In this document: in pieces, positions 1-6,646 of the stretch
How positions within the stretch are numbered: the first letter of the stretch is position 1
Layout: every line of letters starts with the position of its first letter
Assembly (NCBI GenBank): GCA_023433515.1
Contig: JAEZCN010000215.1
Location: 1 to 18,919 of the forward strand
Reading direction: 5' to 3'
DNA: 18,919 nucleotides
Origin: Pseudomonadota bacterium
Lineage (GTDB): Bacteria; Pseudomonadota; Gammaproteobacteria; Steroidobacterales; Steroidobacteraceae
Translations under genes and position numbers: made by a program
The notes under the pieces: model-generated
The model's database searches: none
What the model was told of the DNA's origin: nothing
The model's input: the letters and a program-made list of their open reading frames with translations, nothing else

Positions 1-293
1 ACACGGGGTCCAAGATGGACGACGTGATCTACGAGGAATTCAAGGGCACGGGCAACAGCGAAATCCACCTCGATCGCCGCATCGCGGAGAAGCGCGTGTT
101 CCCGTCCGTGAACATCAACAGGTCCGGCACCCGCAAGGAAGAGCTGATCACCGACGCGGGCGAACTCGCCAAGATCTGGATCCTGCGCAAGCTGCTGCAT
201 CCGATGGACGAACTCGCCGCCATCGAATTCCTGTTGGACAAGATGAAGGATACGAAGACCAACTCGGAATTCTTCGAGGCGATGAAGAGATAG
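1..293 (+). CDS. rho: Transcription termination factor Rho, C-terminal end (5' partial)
   Basis: This is the last 96 codons of rho; the gene enters from beyond the left edge. The reading frame is open from base 3 and reads TGSK before MDDVIYEEFKGTGN, so the ATG at 15 is internal and not a start. The visible part is the end of the RecA-like ATPase domain of this hexameric RNA helicase, which loads on untranslated RNA and terminates transcription. Segments matching the family closely include RRIAEKRVFP, NRSGTRKEEL, WILRKLLHPMDE and the terminal FFEAMKR. The stop is TAG at 291-293. It is the only gene before a 273-bp gap, with a palindrome starting 15 bases after the stop. Identification is very secure; nothing can be said about the missing N-terminal RNA-binding part. 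Confidence 0.97.
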   Translation, partial: TGSKMDDVIYEEFKGTGNSEIHLDRRIAEKRVFPSVNINRSGTRKEELITDAGELAKIWILRKLLHPMDELAAIEFLLDKMKDTKTNSEFFEAMKR

Positions 294-307
294 TCGTTGT
301 TAGACGC

Positions 308-336
308 GTGGGGACAGATTTCAAATCTGTCCCCAC
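308..336. repeat. REP-like palindrome, GGGGACAGATT family, copy 1
   Basis: There are 14-base arms, GTGGGGACAGATTT and AAATCTGTCCCCAC, which are perfect reverse complements separated by a single C at 322. It lies 15 bases after the rho stop. There is no T-run on either side, so it does not look like a standard intrinsic terminator, although a transcript would fold strongly. The same core GGGGACAGAT/ATCTGTCCCC recurs at 10785-10823. Intergenic location, dispersed copies and palindromy fit a repetitive extragenic palindrome of the kind mobilised by REP-associated tyrosine transposases. No transposase gene lies in this window. Confidence 0.75.
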
Positions 337-451
337 ATTCTCCCGCGCCGACCGGCTTCACGGCCTTCCCCACGCCCGGTGTGCGCTACGTCACACCCGC
401 CCCGTCTCCTTAAGCCGACGCTGGCGCGACTTTCCGACCTGTTAGATGATC

Positions 452-540
452 GGTGCCGGGTGAGAAAAGTCTGAGTTAGCTGGCCGTGCGAGTCGTTGGG
501 CTGGTCACGGCGCTAACTCAGTCTTTTCTCACCCGGCACC
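452..540. repeat. Long inverted repeat with 29-base arms
   Basis: Left arm 452-480 (begins GGTGCCGGGTGAG, ends GAGTTAGC) and right arm 512-540 (begins GCTAACTCAG, ends CCGGCACC) are reverse complements except for one position inside the AAAAGTCTG segment. Inside them a further six-base pair, GCCGTG at 483-488 and CACGGC at 506-511, extends the stem past a two-base bulge and leaves a 17-base loop. The element ends 26 bases before the lipoprotein ATG, so it would sit in that gene's leader if transcription starts upstream. It is unrelated in sequence to the palindrome at 308-336 but shares the terminal GGTGCC/GGCACC with the one at 5753-5801. Confidence 0.75.
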
Positions 541-566
541 AACCGTTTGCTTGTGGGAGTCTGAAG

Positions 567-1460
567 ATGCGCGTTGCGCTGGTCGTCGTGCTGGTTCTGG
601 TCATGTCGGGTTGCGCCGTCACGCGCAGGGACGCCGAGGAGCCGGTGGAAAACCGGGGCGTGCGCCAGACCAGGGCCGAAGAAGTCCTCAAGCCCAGCGA
701 GGTGCTCAAGCCCAAGTCGCACGAGATCGCGAGTCCTTCGACCGACCGTTTCTACATGCGCGGCATCTACTTCCCGGCCTCGGTGGAAACCCAGATCCAG
801 CTCGACTCGTCCACGGGCACTCCCGGAACACTGCTCAGCGCGGAGGACGACCTTGGCCTCGACGACAAGGTCGACCTCGGCCGCATGGACTTCAACATCC
901 GCATGGGGCGGCGTCACAACATGCACGTCGATTTCTTCAAGCTCAATCGTTTCAGCCAGCAGCCACTGCCGCGCGACATCGAATTCGGAAATTTCACCTT
1001 CGAGGAAGGCACGACCTTCCGCACCAAGCTCGACTGGCGCGTGCTGACGCTGACTCACACCTATTCGTTCGTCCAGAACGAGCGCATCGAAGCGGGCGTG
1101 GGGCTCGGCATCCATCTGATCGAGGCGCACGCCGAGGGCATGGAGCCCGGCACGAACAATCGCGAGTCGGCGCAGGAGGTCGGTATCTTCCCGACCATCA
1201 ACGGCATCTTTTCGTGGCAGATCTCGAAGCGCTTCGCCGTCACCGCGCGCGCGTTGTGGTTCTCCGCCTCGCCGGAGGAATTCGACGGCACGATGTCCGA
1301 GTACCACATGGACATCCAGTACCGCATCGCCAACAACATGGCCATCGGGCTGGGCTACACGATGATGAGCACCGAGCTGCAGGTCTTCGACTCCGACGAT
1401 CCGCTGCTGTTCAACATGGACACCTCGGGACCCGAGCTGTTCATCCGCTTCAGCTTCTGA
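567..1460 (+). CDS. Putative outer-membrane lipoprotein with beta-barrel features
   Basis: I do not recognise a named family. The 297-residue product starts with a short lipoprotein signal: MR, a hydrophobic run of V and L, then the lipobox VMSGC with Cys16 as the predicted acylated residue, followed by Ala, which fits sorting to the outer membrane. After a charged linker (about residues 17-60) the rest has alternating hydrophobic and polar residues with turns, and the last residues ELFIRFSF end in Phe, as outer-membrane beta-barrels do. I chose the ATG at 567 because GGGAG at 555-559 is well placed and the signal peptide begins there; an in-frame start further upstream at 486 would lie inside the inverted repeat. 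The HAD gene follows after 18 bases. A lipidated barrel is inferred, not shown. Confidence 0.75.
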   Translation: MRVALVVVLVLVMSGCAVTRRDAEEPVENRGVRQTRAEEVLKPSEVLKPKSHEIASPSTDRFYMRGIYFPASVETQIQLDSSTGTPGTLLSAEDDLGLDDKVDLGRMDFNIRMGRRHNMHVDFFKLNRFSQQPLPRDIEFGNFTFEEGTTFRTKLDWRVLTLTHTYSFVQNERIEAGVGLGIHLIEAHAEGMEPGTNNRESAQEVGIFPTINGIFSWQISKRFAVTARALWFSASPEEFDGTMSEYHMDIQYRIANNMAIGLGYTMMSTELQVFDSDDPLLFNMDTSGPELFIRFSF

Positions 1461-1478
1461 AGCTTCGAGCGCGACCGC

Positions 1479-2162
1479 ATGTTTCGCGCCGCCATCTTCG
1501 ACATGGACGGTCTGCTCATCGATTCGGAGCCTTATTGGGCGTCCGCCGAGCGTGAGGTCTTCGGGTCGCTCGGCATCCAGATAGACGATTCGATGGCCGC
1601 CGTCACCGCGCCGATGACGACGCGTGAAGTGTCGGAATACTGGTTCCGCTTCAGTCCCTGGCGTGGCCCGACGATTGCCGAGGTCGAGCAGGCGGTCATC
1701 TCCCGCGTCGGCCAATTCATCGACACGCACGGCGCGGCACTGCCCGGCGTCCAGCGGGCGCTGGAATCGTGCGCGCGCCTCGGCTGGCGGATCGCATTGG
1801 CATCGAACTCGCCGGCCAGGCTGTGCGAACTCACGCTGGAAAAACTCGGAATCGCCTCGCGGTTCGACGCCGTGGTCTCTGCCGACCACGTCGCCCGCGG
1901 CAAGCCGGATCCGGCCATATACGTGGAAGCCGCGCGCCGGCTCGGAATCCCCGCGCGCGAATGCCTCGCCTTCGAGGACTCGGTCACGGGCGTGCGCGCG
2001 GCCCGGGCGGCCGGAATGGGCGTGGTGGCCGTGTCTTCGGGATCCCTGCGTTTTGCCGGGCATGAGGCCGCGCCCGACGTGCGGCTGGAGACGCTCCCGG
2101 AACTCAGTCACGAATGGGCCGCCGACGTGTGGAAACGTCGCCAGTCGCAAGGCTCGATCTAG
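1479..2162 (+). CDS. hxpB: HAD-superfamily sugar phosphatase, HxpB/YniC type
   Basis: A 227-residue phosphatase of the haloacid dehalogenase superfamily, subfamily I. Motif I is FDMDGLLIDSEPYW, with nucleophile Asp8 and acid/base Asp10. Motif II is LASNS (Ser109), motif III is Lys142 in GKPDP, and motif IV is EDS (Glu166-Asp167). The cap region PWRGPTIAEVEQAVI resembles E. coli YniC, a hexitol and 2-deoxyglucose 6-phosphate phosphatase, and the length is typical. Substrate range in HAD enzymes is broad, so hexose or hexitol phosphate is an inference from family. The start ATG is 18 bases after the lipoprotein stop with no strong ribosome binding site, suggesting co-transcription. Its TAG stop (2160-2162) directly abuts the stop of the convergent hydrolase gene. 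Confidence 0.9.
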   Translation: MFRAAIFDMDGLLIDSEPYWASAEREVFGSLGIQIDDSMAAVTAPMTTREVSEYWFRFSPWRGPTIAEVEQAVISRVGQFIDTHGAALPGVQRALESCARLGWRIALASNSPARLCELTLEKLGIASRFDAVVSADHVARGKPDPAIYVEAARRLGIPARECLAFEDSVTGVRAARAAGMGVVAVSSGSLRFAGHEAAPDVRLETLPELSHEWAADVWKRRQSQGSI

Positions 2163-3047
2163 TTAGTCCCGCAGGAATTCCACGACGCGCGCGATGGTCG
2201 CGCGGTCGCGCAGCGCGCCGCTGTGGCCGAGCCCGTTCGTGCGGCACAACGTCGCGCCGGGGATCGCGGCCGCGAGCGCCGCGCCCTGGGTGAATGGCGC
2301 GACGTTGTCCTCCTCGTCGTGCACCACGAGCACCGGGATGCGGACGCGCGGCGCCGCCGCGGCCACGGAGATCGCCTGCGCGGGACGGCCGAAGCGCTCC
2401 GCGAATCGCGCGCGAAGCTTCGTCAACGCGGGCATCTTCAGGCCCAGCATCATCGCGAAGGACTCGAGGATGTAATCCATGTCCGAAGGCACGCCGAACA
2501 GGCAGATTTTCTTCGGGTGATAGTCCTCGGTTTCCGCGAGCACCGTGAGCACCGCGCCGCCCCCGAGCGAATGTCCGATCACCGCGTGGATCGGGTCGTG
2601 CGCCTTGAGCACCTCGGCGAGACTGTCCCGGAATCGCGGCAGGTCCGAGTACTTTCCGGGTGAATCGCCATGGGCGGGCGCGTCGATGCCGATCACCGAG
2701 AAACCCGCCGCGCGCAACGGGGCGATGAAGCTGCCGAAGCGCGCCGCGTGCGAGCCCCAGCCGTGCAGCAACACGACGGTGGGACCCGACCCTTCCCAGC
2801 GCCAGATCGTGAACTCGTCGCCGCCCGCGCGCAGCGACAACCTCGTCGCCTGCGCGACGACGGGCGCGTCCTCGGGATCGAGGCGGCGGCGCGGAGGAGT
2901 GACGAACAGGCGCAACGCGAGTCGCGCGGCGAGCGACGGGCTCACGAACTGCACCACGGCGAAGAAGCGGCGCAGCCGTCGCTGCATCCGTGGCGAGACA
3001 CCGGGGACGACGCGCCCGAGAACCGGCTTGCGGCGTTCTTCGATCAT
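2163..3047 (-). CDS. Alpha/beta-hydrolase family protein
   Basis: A 294-residue alpha/beta-fold hydrolase. The nucleophile elbow is GHSLGG with Ser160, the oxyanion-hole segment is LLHGWGSHAARFG (residues 94-106), the likely acid is Asp247 in HDEEDNVAP, and the catalytic His is His275 in GLGHSG. Residues 1-70 form an Arg-rich, partly hydrophobic N-terminal region ahead of the fold. The start is well decided: ATG at 3047 overlaps the thioesterase stop in an ATGA arrangement; a longer frame upstream lies entirely within the thioesterase gene. The two genes are therefore translationally coupled. Specific substrate is unknown; pairing with an acyl-CoA thioesterase-like gene suggests an ester or acyl compound, which is inference only. 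Confidence 0.92.
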   Translation of the reverse strand: MIEERRKPVLGRVVPGVSPRMQRRLRRFFAVVQFVSPSLAARLALRLFVTPPRRRLDPEDAPVVAQATRLSLRAGGDEFTIWRWEGSGPTVVLLHGWGSHAARFGSFIAPLRAAGFSVIGIDAPAHGDSPGKYSDLPRFRDSLAEVLKAHDPIHAVIGHSLGGGAVLTVLAETEDYHPKKICLFGVPSDMDYILESFAMMLGLKMPALTKLRARFAERFGRPAQAISVAAAAPRVRIPVLVVHDEEDNVAPFTQGAALAAAIPGATLCRTNGLGHSGALRDRATIARVVEFLRD

Positions 3048-3502
3048 TCCGGAATCGACACCGTCGGCACGTAGGTAGCCAGGAATTCGGGCGGCATGCG
3101 CACGGCGCGGCCGCTCGCGAGGTTGAGACACACGTATTGCGTGACGGCCCGCGCGAGCGTCGCCCCCGAGTCCGCATGGCGCAACTGGAAACGGCGGTTC
3201 ACGCGCAGCCTGCGGTCCGTATCGACTATCCATGTCGCGACCGACACACGCTCGCGCGCGAGCGCCGCGCGCAGGTAATCGATCTCGATGCGAAGCGCAG
3301 CCATGCCGCGTTGCATGCGTACGCAGTCCTCGACGGTGAGACCGAGCGCGGCGGAATGCGACCAGGCCGCGTTATCGAGCCAGCGCAGATACACCGAGTT
3401 GTTCACGTGCCCGTAGGCGTCGATGTCGTCATCCTGTACGTCGACGCTGACGATGTGCGGGTGCGGCAGGTCCCACCCATCCTGCATGAGCTGGTCTGGC
3501 AT
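3044..3502 (-). CDS. Hotdog-fold acyl-CoA thioesterase (4HBT/YbgC-like)
   Basis: A 152-residue single hotdog-domain protein. The signature DIDAYGHVNNSVYLRWLD (residues 26-43) is the active-site and dimer-helix segment of the 4-hydroxybenzoyl-CoA thioesterase family, in which the first Asp region and the GHVNN turn contact the thioester. IEIDYLRAAL and RRFQLRH are typical strands of the central sheet. Such enzymes hydrolyse acyl-CoA thioesters in the cytoplasm. I prefer the ATG at 3502; a TTG at 3547 in frame would add 15 unlikely residues and run into the leader of the divergent gene. No strong ribosome binding site precedes 3502, so ATG at 3487 remains possible. It is first in a two-gene unit with the hydrolase, with a four-base overlap. 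Confidence 0.88.
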   Translation of the reverse strand: MPDQLMQDGWDLPHPHIVSVDVQDDDIDAYGHVNNSVYLRWLDNAAWSHSAALGLTVEDCVRMQRGMAALRIEIDYLRAALARERVSVATWIVDTDRRLRVNRRFQLRHADSGATLARAVTQYVCLNLASGRAVRMPPEFLATYVPTVSIPE

Positions 3503-3561
3503 GAGTGTCAGTCTATGCGGACGGGGTGTTAGAGTCGCGCCCACCAACCAGCGAGGGTTCC

Positions 3562-4344
3562 ATGAAACGCATCGCCACGATTTTCCTTGCCGCGGGCCTC
3601 GCGCACGTGGCCAGCGCCGGCGTCTACGTCGAAACGGTGTCGAACAACCTCAAGACGAATTCATCGCGACTCGCTCAGAAGATTTACGTGCAGGGCGGCT
3701 CCGGACGGTTCGAAGACGAGGAAGGCCGCGCCTCCATCATCAAGGGCGACACCATCTACGTGATCGACCAGGCGGACAAGAGCTACGTGGTGCTCGACAA
3801 GGCCACGATGGAGCAGCTCGGCAAACAAGTGGGCGCGGCGATGGAGCAGATGAAGGAGCAGCTCGCGAAGATGCCGCCCGAGCAGCGTGCGCAGATCGAG
3901 CAGATGATGGGTATCCAGTCGGGCGCCGGAGCCGGCGGCTGGACGATGGACGCGGTGGACACCGGCAAGACCGACAAGGTCGAAGGCCGCGCGTGCAAGG
4001 TCTGGGACATCAAGGTCAACGACCAGCCCGACCACCAGGTCTGTGTCGTGCCGTACTCCTCCTTGCCCGGCACCGAGGACTTCAAGTCGGTGTTCGAGAA
4101 ATTCGCGAAAGTGTTCGAGGACATGGCGAAGAACCTGCCGCAGTTGAGCGGCGCGATGAACAACCAGATGAGCGCGCTGCGGAAGGTGAACGGTTATCCC
4201 ATGAGGACGCGCAGCTATGAAAACGGCCGGCTCGCTCCCGAGGAGCAGGTCGTGAAGGTCTGGCGCGAGCAGGCGATCCCGGCCTCGATGTTCGAGGTGC
4301 CCGCGGGCTTCAAACAGAAGCAGATGTCTCCGCCGGGGCGATGA
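3562..4344 (+). CDS. Exported DUF4412-type protein
   Basis: A 260-residue protein with a cleavable signal peptide (MKRIATIFLAAGLAHVASAG, probable cut after ASA). The mature part opens with strands such as VYVETVSNN, KIYVQGGSGRFED and TIYVIDQADKSYVVLDK, the pattern of DUF4412 proteins, which are periplasmic and thought to fold like lipoprotein carriers. Residues about 85-120 are rich in Met, Gln and Glu (EQMKEQLAKMPPEQRAQIEQ) and likely helical. Two Cys, in GRACKVWD and HQVCVVP, could form a disulfide. The start at 3562 follows GAGGG at 3553-3557. The stop overlaps the cbpA ATG (ATGA), so this exported protein is translated in series with a cytoplasmic chaperone. Function is unknown. Confidence 0.85.
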   Translation: MKRIATIFLAAGLAHVASAGVYVETVSNNLKTNSSRLAQKIYVQGGSGRFEDEEGRASIIKGDTIYVIDQADKSYVVLDKATMEQLGKQVGAAMEQMKEQLAKMPPEQRAQIEQMMGIQSGAGAGGWTMDAVDTGKTDKVEGRACKVWDIKVNDQPDHQVCVVPYSSLPGTEDFKSVFEKFAKVFEDMAKNLPQLSGAMNNQMSALRKVNGYPMRTRSYENGRLAPEEQVVKVWREQAIPASMFEVPAGFKQKQMSPPGR

Positions 4345-5282
4345 AGTACACGGATTACTATGCCGCGCTCGGCGTCGAGCGCGGAGCGAGCCAGGACGAG
4401 ATCAAGAAGGCATATCGCAGGCTCGCGCAGAAATATCACCCGGACGTGAGCAAGGAGCCGGGCGCCGAGGCGAAGTTCAAGGAAATCGCCGAGGCTTATC
4501 AGACGCTCAAGGATCCCGAAAAACGCGCGGCATACGACGCGCTCGGCACCAGACCGCAGGGCGAGGAGTTTCGTCCCCCGCCCGACTGGGCGCGCCAGCA
4601 CGGCGCCCAGGAAGGGTTTTCGTTCGAGGACATCGACTTCGCCGACCTGTTCTCGCGCTTCGGCGCGCGAGGCGCGGGGACTCGCGGCTTCGGCGGCGGC
4701 GCCAATGTCTCGATGCCCGGCCAGGATTTCGAGATACCCGTCGAGATCAGCATCGAGGACGCGTTTCGCGGCACCACGCTCGAGCTCAACCTCTCGATGC
4801 CGGAATACGATGCGCTCGGGCATTTGCGGCGCGTGCCGCAGGTCGTCAAGGCGCGTGTCGCGCCGGGCGCGGTCGACGGGCAACGCCTGCGCCTGCCGGG
4901 CAAGGGCGGCAAGGGTTTCAACGGAGGTCGCAATGGCGACCTTTACCTGGACCTTTCGCTGAAGCCGCATCCTCTGTATCGCGCGGTAGGGCACGATCTC
5001 TACCTGGATCTGCCGCTCGCACCCTCGGAAGCGGCGCTCGGCGCATCCGTGCAGGTGCCGACCCTCGCGGGCAACGTGAATCTCAAGGTTCCCGCGGGCA
5101 CTTCCGGCGGTCGCAAGTTGAGGCTCGCGGGTCGAGGACTGCCGAAGCCGCGTGGCGGCGCCGGCGATCTCATCGCCGTTGCGCAGGTGGTCGTGCCGAC
5201 GAAGCTTTCCGAGCGCGAGCGCGCGTTGTATCAGCAGCTCTCGGAAACCGGGTTCGATCCGCGTGAGAAGTTCGGCCAATGA
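4341..5282 (+). CDS. cbpA: Curved DNA-binding protein / class B J-domain co-chaperone CbpA
   Basis: A 313-residue DnaJ-type co-chaperone. Residues 4-70 are the J domain, with DYYAALGV at the start and the DnaK-stimulating HPD at 33-35. A Gly/Phe-rich segment covers about 91-125 (FSFEDIDFADLF, then GTRGFGGGA). Residues 130-300 are the two C-terminal substrate-binding barrels (FEIPVEISIEDAFRGTT, GDLYLDL occurring near the middle, and a second LYLDLPLAPSEAALG). There is no CxxCxGxG zinc finger, so it is the CbpA class and not DnaJ itself. It works with DnaK and in E. coli also binds curved DNA. It overlaps the preceding gene and the following cbpM by four bases each. The immediate presence of cbpM makes the assignment very secure. 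Confidence 0.95.
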   Translation: MKYTDYYAALGVERGASQDEIKKAYRRLAQKYHPDVSKEPGAEAKFKEIAEAYQTLKDPEKRAAYDALGTRPQGEEFRPPPDWARQHGAQEGFSFEDIDFADLFSRFGARGAGTRGFGGGANVSMPGQDFEIPVEISIEDAFRGTTLELNLSMPEYDALGHLRRVPQVVKARVAPGAVDGQRLRLPGKGGKGFNGGRNGDLYLDLSLKPHPLYRAVGHDLYLDLPLAPSEAALGASVQVPTLAGNVNLKVPAGTSGGRKLRLAGRGLPKPRGGAGDLIAVAQVVVPTKLSERERALYQQLSETGFDPREKFGQ

Positions 5283-5596
5283 GCACGGAAAACGAAGTCC
5301 TGTGGCTCGACGAGGGGCGGGTAGTTAGTCTAGAGGAGCTCGTCGAGTTCTCCGGCCTGAGCGTGACGGAAGTGCGCGAGCTCGTGCAGATCGGCGCGTT
5401 GCCCGCGCAAAGCGCGGCCGGCGGAGCCTTCGTGTTCAGCGCGCGGGTCGTGACGGTGGCGCGCACCGCGTGCCGGCTGCGCGACGAGCTCGAGCTCGAC
5501 CTGCCGTCGCTGGGCGTGGCGTTGAGGCTGCTGGAGCGCGTGCGCGATCTCGAGGAAGAGCTGGAGCGGGTGCGGGCGCTGCTGCCGCGCGACTAG
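5279..5596 (+). CDS. cbpM: CbpA modulator CbpM (MerR-like)
   Basis: A 105-residue protein of the CbpM family, which binds the J domain of CbpA and blocks its co-chaperone and DNA-binding activity. The N-terminal half carries the helix-turn-helix-like MerR segment (VSLEELVEFSGLSVTEVRELVQIGAL, here split for description into residues 16-41), followed by a wing and a long C-terminal helical region, LRLLERVRDLEEELERVRALL (residues 81-101), which is heptad-like. The ATG at 5279 overlaps the cbpA stop in an ATGA arrangement. Length and position right after cbpA are as expected. The stop is TAG at 5594-5596. The reading frame stays open for another 43 codons after that stop. Confidence 0.93.
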   Translation: MSTENEVLWLDEGRVVSLEELVEFSGLSVTEVRELVQIGALPAQSAAGGAFVFSARVVTVARTACRLRDELELDLPSLGVALRLLERVRDLEEELERVRALLPRD

Positions 5597-5752
5597 CGGG
5601 CGAAGATCGACGTCGTCCGGATTCCCGAGCACTGGTCGAAGCGCTCGAACGTGCTGAGCATGTTGTTTCCCGACTGGGAGCCTCCACCCGGCTCCAGGCA
5701 AGGCCGGCTCTCACACAGCGCGTAGTTTGACCCGATTCAGCCCCCGTTCATC

Positions 5753-5801
5753 TTTACCGGATTCCGGCGGATTCCGGTGCCTGGCACCGGAATCCGGTAA
5801 A
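5753..5801. repeat. REP-like palindrome with a duplicated arm segment
   Basis: The core is a perfect palindrome: GGATTCCGGTGCC at 5769-5781, a central T, then GGCACCGGAATCC at 5783-5795. The outer bases TTTACC (5753-5758) and GGTAAA (5796-5801) also pair. On the left only, a ten-base unit GGATTCCGGC (5759-5768) sits between outer and core arms and repeats the start of the core arm with one change, so the stem can slip by ten bases. There is no T-run after it on either strand to mark a terminator. The centre GGTGCC...GGCACC is also found at the ends of the 452-540 element. Confidence 0.75.
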
Positions 5802-5857
5802 AACTCGGGACGCTCGCGGGCATCCTTGGCCCTCATGCGGGCCGAACGGCGAAGTAG

Positions 5858-5887
5858 TTAGCCGGACTCTACGCCGGTGGCTAAGAT
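5858..5887 (+). promoter_or_regulatory. Possible promoter and operator for the DoxX-like gene
   Basis: TTAGCC at 5858-5863 and GGCTAA at 5879-5884 form a six-base inverted repeat, with a partly matching GG/CC inside. TAAGAT at 5882-5887 resembles a sigma70 -10 box, and TTAGCC lies 18 bases upstream in the place of a poor -35. The overlap of a symmetrical site with the -10 would suit a repressor, but each half is short and this could be chance. The downstream start codon is 39 bases away. Confidence 0.22.
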
Positions 5888-5926
5888 AACGGCCCCATTG
5901 CCGCATCCTTTCCGCGCGGAGTCCTC

Positions 5927-6646
5927 ATGAACCACAACGCTCTTCCTTACGCCGTCGGCGCCATCCTTCTCGGCATCGTCGGTATCGTGTTTCACGAGTT
6001 CGCCCTGCAGTGGCAGCAGGTGCCGGCGAGCGTGCCGCGCATTCCGTACGCTTACGTGAGCGCCGCGATCCTGCTGATCGCGGGATGCGCGTTGCTCGTG
6101 CGCCGCTACGAGCGCGTCGGCGCGCTCGCGCTCACGGTGTTCTACGGAATCTGGGTGGTCGTCTTTCACCTGCCGATCGCGTTCGCGTCGTGGAAACACA
6201 TCGGCACGTGGAACGGTCCCGCGGAAATCACGCTCCTGACGATGGGCGGACTCGCGTTGTGGTCGGCGTCCGCGGGCCCGGCGCGCAATACGCTTCGGCT
6301 CGTCTCGCGCGTACTTGCCGGCGCGAGCGCCATCGTCTTCGGCCTCGCGCATTTCAACTACATCGATTTCACCGCGTCGTTCGTGCCCGACTGGATTCCC
6401 CCGGATCAGTCGTTCTGGGCCTGGGCCACCGGCGCGGGCCATCTCGCGGCCGGGCTCGCGCTCGTGAGCGGCGTGAAGGCGCGACTCGCCGCGGCCTGCC
6501 TCGCGGGTATGATGGCTTCGTTCGTGTTGCTGGTGCACATCCCGCGCGTGATCGGCGCGCCCGACCAGCACATCGAATGGGTCATGGTGAGCGTCGCGAC
6601 CGCGCTCTCCGGGGCCGTGTGGCTCGTGAGGAAGTATTCAACTTGA
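5927..6646 (+). CDS. DoxX-like integral membrane protein
   Basis: A 239-residue polytopic inner-membrane protein with about seven hydrophobic segments (near residues 6-24, 43-60, 66-85, 98-112, 124-142, 162-180 and 187-205). The section VFGLAHFNYIDFTASFVPDWIPP (residues about 139-161, described here for its HFNYIDF and VPDWIPP signatures), followed by FWAWATGAGHLAAGLAL, is typical of DoxX-like proteins, whose function is mostly unknown. The N-terminal 120 residues extend beyond a minimal DoxX domain. The ATG at 5927 follows GGAG at 5918-5921. The stop overlaps the ATG of the next gene by one base (TGATG), implying coupling to the YheU-family gene. Confidence 0.85.
   Translation: MNHNALPYAVGAILLGIVGIVFHEFALQWQQVPASVPRIPYAYVSAAILLIAGCALLVRRYERVGALALTVFYGIWVVVFHLPIAFASWKHIGTWNGPAEITLLTMGGLALWSASAGPARNTLRLVSRVLAGASAIVFGLAHFNYIDFTASFVPDWIPPDQSFWAWATGAGHLAAGLALVSGVKARLAAACLAGMMASFVLLVHIPRVIGAPDQHIEWVMVSVATALSGAVWLVRKYST

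Larger units (their letters stand above)
5597..5926. other. 330-bp intergenic region between cbpM and the DoxX-like gene
   Basis: No convincing complete gene. The first 140 bases are GC-rich with coding-like third positions and hold a start-less minus-strand frame (stop 5593-5595, open to 5736) whose translation contains SGNNMLSTFERFDQC and ends SIFAR; it may be the relic tail of a lost convergent gene. The middle holds the palindromic repeat at 5753-5801. The last 70 bases hold a possible promoter with an inverted repeat (5858-5887) and the GGAG ribosome binding site at 5918-5921 for the next gene. Confidence 0.6.

Noticed and set aside
308..336. Intrinsic terminator for rho
   Set aside because: The stem is strong but no T-run follows on either strand, and the same palindrome occurs elsewhere, so a dispersed repeat explains it better.
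513..2150. A 545-codon open frame on the minus strand opposite the lipoprotein and HAD genes
   Set aside because: Rich in Arg, His and Ala without domain signatures; it is the GC-rich antisense shadow of two well-supported genes.
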